Shown here piece after piece: positions 14,953-21,537 of a stretch of 27,479 nt of DNA. The stretch comes from JASHVB01 sp035535035 (lineage in GTDB: Bacteria > Pseudomonadota > Alphaproteobacteria > Acetobacterales > Acetobacteraceae). The translations under genes were made by a program, and so were the position numbers. The stretch lies in assembly GCA_035535035.1 (NCBI GenBank), contig DATLQW010000102.1, positions 1-27,479 on the forward strand. The letters run 5' to 3'. The notes under the pieces are model-generated. The model saw only the letters and a list, made by a program, of their open reading frames with translations, did not search any database and had not been told where the DNA came from. Positions within the stretch are counted from its first letter, which is position 1. Every line of letters starts with the position of its first letter.

Positions 14953-16155
14953 ATGGACGCACCACACGCCCCAATGGCATTCGCCCAACCGCACGCCGCC
15001 GGGCGCATGACGACGGCCGAAATGCTCGCGCGGCTGGTGGCGTTCGATACCACCAGCCGCAACTCCAACCTGCAATTGATCGCGTTCGTGCGGGCTTACC
15101 TGGATGCATGGGGCGTCGCCTATCGCGTCAGCACGGACGCAACCGGGCAGAAAGCCAACATCCACGCGATCGTCGGACCGCAATCCGCCGGCGGCATCGC
15201 ATTGTCCGGCCATGTCGATACCGTACCGGTTGACGGCCAGGCGTGGACCGCCGATCCGTTCACCTTGCGGCGCGGCGGCGACAACCTCTACGCGCGCGGC
15301 GCCTGCGACATGAAGGGCTTCGTCGCCGCCTGCCTCGCCGCGATTCCGGATTTCCAGGCGAAAAGCCTGAAGCGTCCGCTGCACCTGTTCATCAGCTACG
15401 ACGAGGAAACCGGCTGCGCCGGCGCCGAGCGGCTCATCATCGATCTGCACGAATCCGGCCTGCGGCCGGCACTGTGCGTGGTGGGCGAACCGTCCGGCAT
15501 GAAGCCGATCCTCGCCCATAAGGGCAAGCTCAACCTGATGGTGCGCGTGCGCGGCCTGCCCGGCCATTCCAGCGAGCCCGCGAAAGGCGTGAACGCGGTC
15601 CACGCCGCCGCCGAGGCGATCGCCCATGTCGCCGCGGAAGCCCGCCGGCTGGCCAGGGAAGGCCCGTTCGCCGAGGGCTTCGACCCGCCGCACACCACGA
15701 TCCATGTCGGCACGGTGCAAGGCGGCACGATCCTCAACATCATTCCGGAATACGCCGAATTCTGCATGGAGTGGCGCGACATCCCGGGCGACGACGCGGA
15801 ACGCCACGCCGAACGGCTGCGGGCGTTCGTTGCCGCCAACATCGAGCCGGCGATGCACGCGGTGCACCCGGCGACCGGCTTCAGCTACCAGGTGTTGAAC
15901 CTGATGCCGGGCATGGCGCTCGATCCGGACCATGAACTCACCGCGATCGTGAAGCAGCTCACCGGCTCCAACAGCACCGGCAAGGTAAGCTATGGCACCG
16001 AGGGCGGGTACTATCAGAATGCCGGCATTCCGACGATCATCTGCGGTCCGGGCCACATCGCGCAGGCGCACCAGCCCGACGAGTATGTGGCGCAGAGCGA
16101 GCTGGATGCCTGTGACGCATTCATCCGCCGCCTGGCGGATCGCCTGCTGACCTGA
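14953..16155 (+). CDS. argE: Acetylornithine deacetylase (M20 peptidase family)
   Basis: ArgE hydrolyses N2-acetylornithine to ornithine and acetate in arginine synthesis; it is a cytoplasmic di-zinc enzyme. The protein has the M20 metal and catalytic residues in order: GHVDTVPVDG (His87, Asp89), RGACDMKGF (Asp119), YDEETGCAG (catalytic Glu151, zinc ligand Glu152), VVGEPSG (Glu179) and CGPGHIAQAHQPDEY near the end. The dimerisation domain includes GLPGHSSEPAKGVNA. At 400 residues it is slightly longer than usual. The ATG at 15007 (MTTAEMLARLVAFDTTS) would give 382 residues and is an equally good start. It leads a tight run with the next two genes. Many bacteria use ArgJ instead, and related M20 enzymes act on other N-acyl amino acids, so the exact substrate is likely but not certain. 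Confidence 0.88.
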   Translation: MDAPHAPMAFAQPHAAGRMTTAEMLARLVAFDTTSRNSNLQLIAFVRAYLDAWGVAYRVSTDATGQKANIHAIVGPQSAGGIALSGHVDTVPVDGQAWTADPFTLRRGGDNLYARGACDMKGFVAACLAAIPDFQAKSLKRPLHLFISYDEETGCAGAERLIIDLHESGLRPALCVVGEPSGMKPILAHKGKLNLMVRVRGLPGHSSEPAKGVNAVHAAAEAIAHVAAEARRLAREGPFAEGFDPPHTTIHVGTVQGGTILNIIPEYAEFCMEWRDIPGDDAERHAERLRAFVAANIEPAMHAVHPATGFSYQVLNLMPGMALDPDHELTAIVKQLTGSNSTGKVSYGTEGGYYQNAGIPTIICGPGHIAQAHQPDEYVAQSELDACDAFIRRLADRLLT

Positions 16156-16167
16156 ACCGCGCACGCC

Positions 16168-17136
16168 ATGGCCCAGTCCGCCCAGCCAACCGTGCCGGCC
16201 TTCGAGGTGCATCTCGCCGCGCCCGACATCGGCCGCTGGGTCGAAGGCAACACCGGCACTCCGGGCTTCACCACCCGTGCCACCCACCGCCCGGGCCCGC
16301 ACGTCCTGCTGCTGGCGGTGTCGCACGGCAACGAGATCGCCGGCGCGATCGCGCTGGACCGTTTGCTCACGACCGACCTGTGGCCGGCGCGTGGGCGGCT
16401 GACCTTCGGCTTCGTCAACCTCGCCGCGTTCGAGCGCTTCGATCCGCGCCAGCCCACCCTGTCGCGCTTCATCGACGAGGACATCAACCGGGTCTGGGAT
16501 CTCCCGACATTGGACGGACCGCGGTGCTCCGTGGAGCTGGAGCGGGCGCGGGCGATCCGGCCGATGATCGACAGCGCCGACGTGGTGCTGGACCTCCATT
16601 CGATGCTGTGGCCGTCGGATCCGTTGATGCTGTGCGGCAAGACGCCAAAGGGACGCGCGCTGGCGGCCGGCATCGGCACGCCCGAACTGGTGGTGGCCGA
16701 TCACGGCCACGCCACCGGCCCGCGCTTGCTCGATTATTCCCGGTTTGCCGCGCCCGACACGCCGTTCGTCGCCAACCTGGTCGAGGCCGGGCAGCATTGG
16801 CAGCCTGCTACGGTGGACGCGATGCTGGCCAGCATCGCCGGATTGCTGCGGCATCTCGGCATGGCGCCGGAGACGCACCCGGCGCTGCCGCCGCCCCGGG
16901 CGGAGCGGCAGCGTTTCGCCGAGGTCACCGACGCCGTGGCCGCCACCACCGGCAGCTTCGCGTTCGTGCAGACATGGCGCGGCGGGGAGGTCATCCCCCA
17001 CCGCAACACGCTGATCGCGCTGGACGGTTCGGCGGAAATCCGAACGCCGTACGACGACTGCCTGCTGGTCATGCCAAGCCTGCGTCCCAGCCGCGGACAC
17101 ACCGCCGTGCGGCTGGCGCGGTTCATTCCGGAGTAA
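16168..17136 (+). CDS. Succinylglutamate desuccinylase/aspartoacylase-type hydrolase
   Basis: A 322-residue zinc hydrolase of the AstE/AspA branch of the M14 fold. Zinc-binding residues are in SHGNEIAG (His53, Glu56) and DLHSM (His144). The substrate-carboxylate motif is in FIDEDINRVW (Asn107, Arg108). Family members remove an acyl group from N-acyl amino acids (succinylglutamate, acetylaspartate) or deacylate related molecules. It starts 12 bases after argE, which suggests a joint role in N-acyl amino acid hydrolysis. No other genes of the arginine succinyltransferase (ast) pathway are present here, so the name AstE would be premature. The C-terminal region ends in a beta-rich part containing WRGGEVIPHRNTLIALDG. 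Confidence 0.85.
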   Translation: MAQSAQPTVPAFEVHLAAPDIGRWVEGNTGTPGFTTRATHRPGPHVLLLAVSHGNEIAGAIALDRLLTTDLWPARGRLTFGFVNLAAFERFDPRQPTLSRFIDEDINRVWDLPTLDGPRCSVELERARAIRPMIDSADVVLDLHSMLWPSDPLMLCGKTPKGRALAAGIGTPELVVADHGHATGPRLLDYSRFAAPDTPFVANLVEAGQHWQPATVDAMLASIAGLLRHLGMAPETHPALPPPRAERQRFAEVTDAVAATTGSFAFVQTWRGGEVIPHRNTLIALDGSAEIRTPYDDCLLVMPSLRPSRGHTAVRLARFIPE

Positions 17137-17144
17137 GCCGCCCG

Positions 17145-17954
17145 ATGCCCGATGCCGCACCGATGCCCGAGCCGGCAACCGAGCCAGTACTGCGGCGCCA
17201 CGACGCCGCGGGCGTCGCCTGGCTGACGCTGAACCGCCCGGCGGCGCGCAACGCGCTGTCGCTGGCGCTGATGCAGGCGCTGGACGCCGAACTGGCGGCG
17301 ATCGCCGGCGACGCAGCGGTGAACGTCGTGGTGATCGGCGGCGCCGGCCCGGCATTCTGTTCCGGCCACGATCTGCGCGAGTTGCGCGCGCAGCCGGGTC
17401 ACGCCGCCTATCAGGCGGTGTTCGCGCTGTGCTCGCGGCTGATGCAACGGATCGTCGGCCTGCCGAAGCCGGTGATCGCCCGCGTGCACGGCGTGGCGAC
17501 GGCGGCCGGTTGCCAACTCGTGGCGAGCTGCGACCTCGCGGTGGCGGCGGACACCGCCCGGTTCGCCACCCCCGGCGTCAATCTCGGCCTGTTCTGTTCC
17601 ACGCCGATGGTGGCGTTGTCGCGCGCCGTCGGACGCAAGGCGGCGATGGAAATGCTGCTGACCGGCGACCTGGTGGGTGCCGCAAGGGCGCGCGAACTCG
17701 GGCTGGTGAACCGCGTCGTGCCGGAATCCGGGCTGGATGCGGCGGTGGCGGCGCTGGCCGGACAGATCGCCGGCAAAAGCCCGCTCACCCTGGCGATCGG
17801 CAAGGCGGCGTTCTACCGCCAGGCGGAACTGCCGCTGGAGGACGCTTATGCCTACGCATCCGAGGTCATGGTGCGGAACATGCTGGCGCGCGACGCGGCG
17901 GAGGGGATCGACGCATTCCTCGACAAGCGCGCCCCGGTCTGGACCGGCACCTGA
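17145..17954 (+). CDS. Crotonase-fold protein, ECHDC3-like
   Basis: A 269-residue enoyl-CoA hydratase/isomerase family protein. The oxyanion-hole segments are present: FCSGHDLREL near 71-80 and VHGVATAAGCQLVASCDLAVA near 114-134. The two glutamates that catalyse hydration in classical enoyl-CoA hydratase are replaced by Gln124 and Gly144 (in AGCQ and FATPGVNLGLFCSTP). That pattern matches the ECHDC3-type subgroup, whose reaction is poorly defined. CoA thioester binding is therefore likely, but crotonyl-CoA hydration is unlikely. It starts eight bases after the preceding hydrolase, in an operon-like run. A second in-frame ATG lies at 17163. The C-terminus is the usual AxEGIDAFLDKRAPVW. Confidence 0.85.
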   Translation: MPDAAPMPEPATEPVLRRHDAAGVAWLTLNRPAARNALSLALMQALDAELAAIAGDAAVNVVVIGGAGPAFCSGHDLRELRAQPGHAAYQAVFALCSRLMQRIVGLPKPVIARVHGVATAAGCQLVASCDLAVAADTARFATPGVNLGLFCSTPMVALSRAVGRKAAMEMLLTGDLVGAARARELGLVNRVVPESGLDAAVAALAGQIAGKSPLTLAIGKAAFYRQAELPLEDAYAYASEVMVRNMLARDAAEGIDAFLDKRAPVWTGT

Positions 17955-18023
17955 AACCGCACCAAGTGGCCGGCGGCGTCCGGCGCGTCTATTTGATGAT
18001 CGACCACTGATCGCTGGACCGTG

Positions 18024-18926
18024 ATGAAAGACCCCTACGAAGTCCTGGGCGTGCAGAAGACCGCCAACGAGGCGGCGATCCGCGCCGCCTATCGCAAGCT
18101 GGCCAAGCGCCACCATCCCGACCTCAACCCCGGCAAGCCCGAGGCGGCCGAGCGCTTCAAGGAGATCAACGCCGCCAACAACATCCTGTCGGATGCCGAC
18201 AAGCGCGCCCGCTTCGACCGCGGCGAGATCGACGCCGCCGGCAATGAGGTGCCGCCCGAGCGCCCGTTCTACCGCGACTACGGCGATGCGCCCGGCCGCG
18301 AGAAATATCACATGAATATCGATCCCGACGACCTGGAGAGCATCTTCGCCCATGCCTTCGGCGGCGGACCGGCCGGCGCCCCCGGTGGCCGGCGCTTCTC
18401 CGCCCGCGGCTCGGATGCGCACTACACGCTGACCGTTGGCTTCCTGGATGCCGCCAACGGCACCACACGCCGAATCACCTTGCCGGAGGGCCGCACGCTG
18501 GACGTGCGCATCCCCGCCGGCGTGCATGACGGACACATCCTGCGGCTGAAGGGCCAGGGCATGCCGGGCCTCGGCGGCGGCCCCGTGGGCGACGCGCTGG
18601 TCGAGATCGCCGTCGCGCCCCACCCGCTGTTCCACCGCGAGGGCGACGACATCATCGTCGCGCTGCCCGTGACCATCCAGGAGGCGGTGCTCGGCGCCAC
18701 GCTGGAGGTGCCGACCATCAAGGGCAAGGTGCGGCTGACCATCCCGCCCAATTCCGGCACCGGCACCCGGCTGCGGCTGCGCGGGCGCGGCATCCACCAG
18801 GGCCACCAGTTCGTCCAGTTGCACGTCGTGCTGCCGCCGGCCGACGAACCCGACCTGGCCGGGTTCCTGAAATCGTGGCAGCCGAAGCAGGCGTTCAATC
18901 CCCGTGCGGGTCTGGAGGACGCATGA
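18024..18926 (+). CDS. cbpA: DnaJ-class co-chaperone (CbpA-like)
   Basis: A class B J-protein of 300 residues that stimulates the ATPase of DnaK and delivers substrates. The J domain is at 1-70 with the HPD motif at 31-33 (KRHHPDLNPG). A glycine/proline-rich linker follows (PAGAPGGRR, about 113-130), then two C-terminal substrate-binding beta domains starting at YTLTVGFLDAANGTTR. The zinc-finger repeats of true DnaJ are absent, as in CbpA. GTG at 18021 precedes ATG 18024; either could initiate. Its stop overlaps the next start in an ATGA arrangement with cbpM, the known partner, which strongly supports the CbpA assignment. Confidence 0.93.
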   Translation: MKDPYEVLGVQKTANEAAIRAAYRKLAKRHHPDLNPGKPEAAERFKEINAANNILSDADKRARFDRGEIDAAGNEVPPERPFYRDYGDAPGREKYHMNIDPDDLESIFAHAFGGGPAGAPGGRRFSARGSDAHYTLTVGFLDAANGTTRRITLPEGRTLDVRIPAGVHDGHILRLKGQGMPGLGGGPVGDALVEIAVAPHPLFHREGDDIIVALPVTIQEAVLGATLEVPTIKGKVRLTIPPNSGTGTRLRLRGRGIHQGHQFVQLHVVLPPADEPDLAGFLKSWQPKQAFNPRAGLEDA

Positions 18927-19279
18927 TGATGCAGCTCAGCACCGTGACCGCGCTGTTCGTTGATTTGCCGGCGCAAGAGCTGACCGGGTGGATCGAGCGT
19001 GGCTGGGTGCAGCCGGAAACCGGCGAGTCCGGCTGGGTGTTCCAGGAGATCGACATAGCGCGCGTGCGCCTGATCCACGACCTGCGCCGCGACATGGATG
19101 TCGGCGAAGACACCATCCCGATGGTCCTGTCCCTGCTCGATCAGGTTTACGAACTGCGCGCCCGGTTGAAAGCGGTGCTGCACGCCGTGGAGGCGCAGCC
19201 CGAGGCGGTGCGTGAAGCCATCCGCGCAAACCTCGCCCACACGGCGGCAGAGGGCGAGACGCATGAGCGGCGGGGGTGA
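18923..19279 (+). CDS. cbpM: Chaperone modulator CbpM
   Basis: A 118-residue MerR-like helical protein that in E. coli binds the J domain of CbpA and inhibits its co-chaperone activity. The sequence shows the family layout: a short N-terminal strand, then WIERGWVQPE, WVFQEIDIARVRLIHDLRRDMDVGEDTIPMVLSLLDQ and a C-terminal helix LRARLKAVLHAV. Three ATG codons in a row (18923, 18926, 18929) allow some start uncertainty. The first overlaps the cbpA stop, so translation is probably coupled and the two proteins are made in proportion. It has no DNA-binding wing typical of MerR regulators, consistent with a protein-binding role. Confidence 0.88.
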   Translation: MMMQLSTVTALFVDLPAQELTGWIERGWVQPETGESGWVFQEIDIARVRLIHDLRRDMDVGEDTIPMVLSLLDQVYELRARLKAVLHAVEAQPEAVREAIRANLAHTAAEGETHERRG

Positions 19280-19319
19280 TCGGGTCGCCACGCGCACCGT
19301 TATGCAGCGTGCATGCGCC

Positions 19320-19335
19320 ACGGTGCATGCACCGT
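19320..19335. repeat. Perfect 16-bp palindrome ACGGTGCATGCACCGT
   Basis: The sequence is its own reverse complement. A further copy of the arm, GCACCGT, lies at 19294-19300 and can pair with ACGGTGC at 19320-19326, giving a competing larger hairpin around TATGCAG and GTGCATGC. It lies 40 bases after the cbpM stop in the convergent gap to the VOC gene. It could be a protein-binding site or part of a bidirectional terminator, though there is no T tract. Confidence 0.6.
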
Positions 19336-19358
19336 TGTCTGGCCTACCTGCACTGTTG

Positions 19359-19433
19359 TCCTGCTCGCATGTGTCCTGCTCGCATGTGTCCTGCTCGCAT
19401 GTGTCCCGCTCGCATGTGTCCCGCTTGCATGCG
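19359..19433. repeat. Five tandem copies of a 15-bp unit
   Basis: The unit TCCTGCTCGCATGTG is repeated exactly at 19359, 19374 and 19389. Two diverged copies follow: TCCCGCTCGCATGTG at 19404 and TCCCGCTTGCATGCG at 19419. The direction of divergence is a clear gradient along the array. The unit length is a multiple of three, so all frames stay open across it, but no start, ribosome binding site or family supports a protein. Strand slippage could change copy number. Confidence 0.85.
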
Positions 19434-19516
19434 CCGTGCCGACCCGATCGCCCCGATCCGGCGCTGCGCGCCGCGTCGATCCGCTGCGCGGCTCAACCCC
19501 GCGCGGCGAGAGAGGT

Positions 19517-20359
19517 TCATATGAACTCCAGCAGCGTGCCGAATGCCGCCGCCGCGGGCACAACGATCCGATCGCTCTCGCGCCGCGCACCAACGATCCC
19601 GCCCGCTCGCAGCGCCTGCGCCACCGACTCCAGCGACCGCGTGCGCAAGGTCAACGCGGCCATGAATTCCGTGCGGCCCTGTCCGTCCGGCGCGGCGTCG
19701 CCGAAGCTGCTCCGCAACGCCGCCGGGGTGATCACGTCGAATTGCGACAACCCGGCCAGCAGCTGGCAGCCATCGGCAATCTCGCGCACTGCCGCGGCCC
19801 CGAACATGCGTGCGAACAACGCACCCAGCGACGCCGGGTCGCGCGCTGCGATCACCGCCCGCGTCACGCCGATCACCCCGTTCGCGTGATGCCGCCACTC
19901 GTCGCGCCACACCAGGTCGCGCGTGAGGTGGTGGCAGAAATACAACCGGCCGGCCGGGCTCGTTCCGGCCGCCAGGCGCACGGTGCGAAACGTCGCGTCG
20001 CGCGCACCGTCCGGCAGTGCGACGGGGCGGGAGAATTGCTGCGGCGGTTCGATCGGCACGCCGGCGGCGCGCAAGGCTTCGTAGGTGCCGTCTGAATCCT
20101 CGGTGCCCCACACCAGCCCGTTCAGCCCTTCCGGCGCGGCAAGGATCTCCTGGCGGCGTGCATCGCCGGCCGGAGCAGCGATCAGCTCCAGATACTCGGT
20201 GCCGAATATCGCCAAATGGTTCATCGAACCCAGCGTGTGATAGCCGCGCGGCGTCAGCGTGAAGCCCAGGCGGCGATAGGTCTCCGCGCCTTCCTCAATG
20301 CGATCGCGCACATTGACCACGACGTGGTCCAGCGTGGGCACCGGCAACCGTGCAGGCAT
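19517..20359 (-). CDS. VOC superfamily (glyoxalase-like domain) protein
   Basis: A 280-residue protein with two vicinal-oxygen-chelate modules. The first opens with TLDHVVVNVRDRIEEGAETYRRLGFTLTPRGYHTLGSMNHLAIF (candidate metal ligand His12) and includes TEYLELIA. The second begins near GVIGVTRAVIAARDPASLGALFARMFG. The repeated beta-alpha-beta-beta-beta pattern and the LGF..TPR..H.LG.xNH phrase match the glyoxalase-like domain family (PF13468-type), whose substrates are unknown. The ATG at 20359 fits the domain start; a longer reading would add about 38 basic residues. It is convergent with cbpM. Its upstream side borders the inverted-repeat element at 20481, which may have displaced its original promoter. 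Confidence 0.85.
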   Translation of the reverse strand: MPARLPVPTLDHVVVNVRDRIEEGAETYRRLGFTLTPRGYHTLGSMNHLAIFGTEYLELIAAPAGDARRQEILAAPEGLNGLVWGTEDSDGTYEALRAAGVPIEPPQQFSRPVALPDGARDATFRTVRLAAGTSPAGRLYFCHHLTRDLVWRDEWRHHANGVIGVTRAVIAARDPASLGALFARMFGAAAVREIADGCQLLAGLSQFDVITPAALRSSFGDAAPDGQGRTEFMAALTLRTRSLESVAQALRAGGIVGARRESDRIVVPAAAAFGTLLEFI

Positions 20360-20482
20360 GGCATTGACCCCGCGCGAAGGAAACCTCTTCCGTTTCGGGC
20401 GCAGGTGCCTGCCCCCAGGTTTGGCCCGGGGGTCGCCACGAAACGGCCGTGGGGAAGGTAGCGCGGCCGGCACAAAAGCCCG

Positions 20483-20505
20483 GCATTATGTAGCAAACAC
20501 CACGA
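20483..20505 (+). repeat. Left terminal inverted repeat
   Basis: Reads GCATTATGTAGCAA inward, followed by ACACCACGA. It matches the right copy at 14 of 14 positions from the tip and 20 of 23 overall, the mismatches being positions 15, 17 and 22. Confidence 0.6.
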
Positions 20506-20539
20506 ACTGGTCGTTCCCTAATTGTTCCAAACCATCGTA

Positions 20540-20553
20540 TGATACTAGTATCA
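20540..20553. promoter_or_regulatory. Palindromic operator-like site TGATACTAGTATCA
   Basis: A perfect 14-bp palindrome two bases before an AAGGAG ribosome binding site (20555-20560). Its position over the leader of the small gene cluster fits an autoregulatory operator for a dimeric DNA-binding protein, as in toxin-antitoxin leaders. No DNA-binding protein in the element has an obvious helix-turn-helix, so the binder is unknown. Confidence 0.45.
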
Positions 20554-20566
20554 ATAAGGAGACGAT

Positions 20567-20590
20567 ATGATGCAGCGAATCGGTCTATAA
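20567..20590 (+). other. Seven-codon mini-ORF (MMQRIGL) with a strong ribosome binding site
   Basis: AAGGAG lies seven bases before ATGATG, and the frame closes at TAA 20588-20590, seven bases before the ATG of the next gene. The ribosome binding site fits this mini-ORF much better than it fits the 144-residue gene, which has none of its own. It could be a leader peptide that couples translation, or the start of a truncated gene. A TATAAT string at 20586-20591 overlaps its end. Confidence 0.35.
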
Positions 20591-20597
20591 TGCCACC

Positions 20598-21032
20598 ATG
20601 AATGATATGGATTTTTTCAACCAAATGGTGGTGCCTGCCGTGGAAGAGTTTTCGCGGCATCCCGGTGACATTCGACTGGGAACGCAGGCTTGCCAATGGC
20701 TACAAAACATGTGCGACCACTATTTCCATCACAATCGGTCCGACTCGTGCAAGGTCGATAACTGCACCAGCAGAGAGCAATTTAGAGCGGCGATCAGAAA
20801 GACAAATTGGGCTACCGATCAAGTGATGCAGATTGCAAACGGCACCAAGCATGCCAAGAGACGCTTCTTCGACTTGCATCTTGAGCGTCCGGGTGTCTGT
20901 GGCATCATGCGATGTGGGTTTCCCATGTCAACCGCATACTATGTCTTCATAGATGAAGAAAACGCTTGGCTGCTCTATCAGCTTACCGAGTACGTAGCAA
21001 AGTCGTGGAAGGTAAGGCTCGGTCTTGCTTGA
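20598..21032 (+). CDS. Uncharacterised 144-residue protein with a TKH motif
   Basis: The function is not recognised. The protein is predicted mainly helical, with LGTQACQWLQNMCDHYFHH, then FRAAIRKTNWATDQVMQIANGTKHAKRRFFDLH, and a beta-like C-terminal part CGIMRCGFPMSTAYYVFIDE. The D/Q-x-A-N-G-T-K-H phrase preceded by helices is familiar from many short uncharacterised bacterial proteins. R-F-F-D-L-H also fits the R-x4-H spacing of HEPN ribonucleases, but that match is short and could be chance. Codon usage is clearly less GC-rich than in the flanking genes. It lies downstream of a palindrome and mini-ORF, and its stop abuts the convergent zinc-ribbon gene with no gap. Confidence 0.65.
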   Translation: MNDMDFFNQMVVPAVEEFSRHPGDIRLGTQACQWLQNMCDHYFHHNRSDSCKVDNCTSREQFRAAIRKTNWATDQVMQIANGTKHAKRRFFDLHLERPGVCGIMRCGFPMSTAYYVFIDEENAWLLYQLTEYVAKSWKVRLGLA

Positions 21033-21239
21033 CTACTCAAATCGGAGGGTTGATCCACATTTGTTGCAGATGATCTTCCCTTTGTCCAAGCGGAATCCTT
21101 CACCCACCCATGTAGGCCGCTCATCGAAATGTCCGCCATGGTGCGGCGGTGTTGAATTCTCCTCGAAAGTCGCTTTCCCGGTTGAACCGCAGCGGGCGCA
21201 GTTGATAACAACAGGACCGGCGATTTCTCGCCTCGACAT
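21033..21239 (-). CDS. Small zinc-ribbon protein
   Basis: A 68-residue protein with two CxxC knuckles, NCARCGST near residue 14 and CNKCGST near residue 59. Between them lies a polar segment with HHGGHFDERPTWVGEGFRL. Four cysteines in this spacing should bind one zinc ion. Function is unknown; zinc ribbons of this size often bind nucleic acid or serve as adaptor domains. The ATG at 21239 has a clear GGAGG site eight bases upstream. A longer reading would run into the tRNA gene. It lies downstream of the tRNA on the same strand and could be co-transcribed with it. ATAAC (21274-21278) and GTTAT (21286-21290) form a small inverted repeat in its leader. Confidence 0.7.
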   Translation of the reverse strand: MSRREIAGPVVINCARCGSTGKATFEENSTPPHHGGHFDERPTWVGEGFRLDKGKIICNKCGSTLRFE

Positions 21240-21308
21240 GATAGACCTCCGTTGAAAAGAAGCTATAAAGCTAATAACCGTATATGTTATCTTACCACGT
21301 AGCTGGAT

Positions 21309-21396
21309 CGGTGATGGTGGGACTCGAACCCACATAACCCTTGTCAGGTTCTACGGAGTCGTAATCCGCTGCCCTTGCCAATTCGGCCACGCCACC
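21309..21396 (-). tRNA. Class II tRNA with ACG anticodon (serine-type body)
   Basis: The minus strand folds into a full cloverleaf. The acceptor is GGTGGCG with CATCACC (one G-U, one C-A). T8 and G9 precede a three-pair D-stem (GCC/GGC) with G18G19. The anticodon stem is GCGGA/TCCGT with loop TTACGAC: T33, anticodon ACG, A37. A long variable arm follows (AACC/GGTT, seven-base loop), then T-arm GTGGG-TTCGAGT-CCCAC and discriminator G73. No CCA is encoded. Long variable arms occur in bacterial tRNA-Ser, -Leu, -Tyr and -Sec, and G73 points to serine. ACG belongs to tRNA-Arg, which has a short variable loop. The gene would thus be charged by SerRS yet read CGU-type codons, or be otherwise specialised. 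An alternative acceptor, GTGGTGG with CCATCAC, pairs without mismatch but breaks the normal spacing. Confidence 0.8.
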
Positions 21397-21416
21397 ACAA
21401 CGCTAGGACACCGATG

Positions 21417-21445
21417 GACGTAGGGAGCGGCCAGAACTGTGTCAA
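21417..21445 (-). promoter_or_regulatory. Sigma-70 type promoter of the tRNA gene
   Basis: On the minus strand a perfect TTGACA (21440-21445) is followed after 17 bases by TACGTC (21417-21422), a weak -10. Transcription would begin near 21410, about 14 bases before the mature tRNA 5' end. A consensus -35 with a poor -10 is common for stable-RNA promoters in alphaproteobacteria. It lies inside the inverted-repeat element. Confidence 0.5.
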
Positions 21446-21523
21446 GCCGTCTCGGAAAAGAGATTGCAGGCGACCAGATGTGGGCGTGATGGCTGGTTTC
21501 GGCTCAATCCGTTGTGGTGGCGG

Positions 21524-21537
21524 TTGCTACATAATGC
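21524..21537 (-). repeat. Right terminal inverted repeat
   Basis: The perfectly matching core of the right end. Read inward on the minus strand it is GCATTATGTAGCAA, and similarity to the left end continues to about 21515. Confidence 0.6.

Noticed and set aside
14803..17355. 850-codon antisense frame across argE and its neighbours
   Set aside because: The plus strand carries recognisable argE, hydrolase and crotonase genes. The antisense product is compositionally biased.
19359..19433. CRISPR array
   Set aside because: The units are 15 bases long and contiguous, with no spacers. This is a simple tandem repeat.
20505..20528. EcfG-type stress promoter (GGAAC, 16 bases, GTT) for the VOC gene on the minus strand
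   Set aside because: The -10 match is only GTT with a wrong preceding base, and the site falls inside the inverted-repeat element. It is not strong enough to call.
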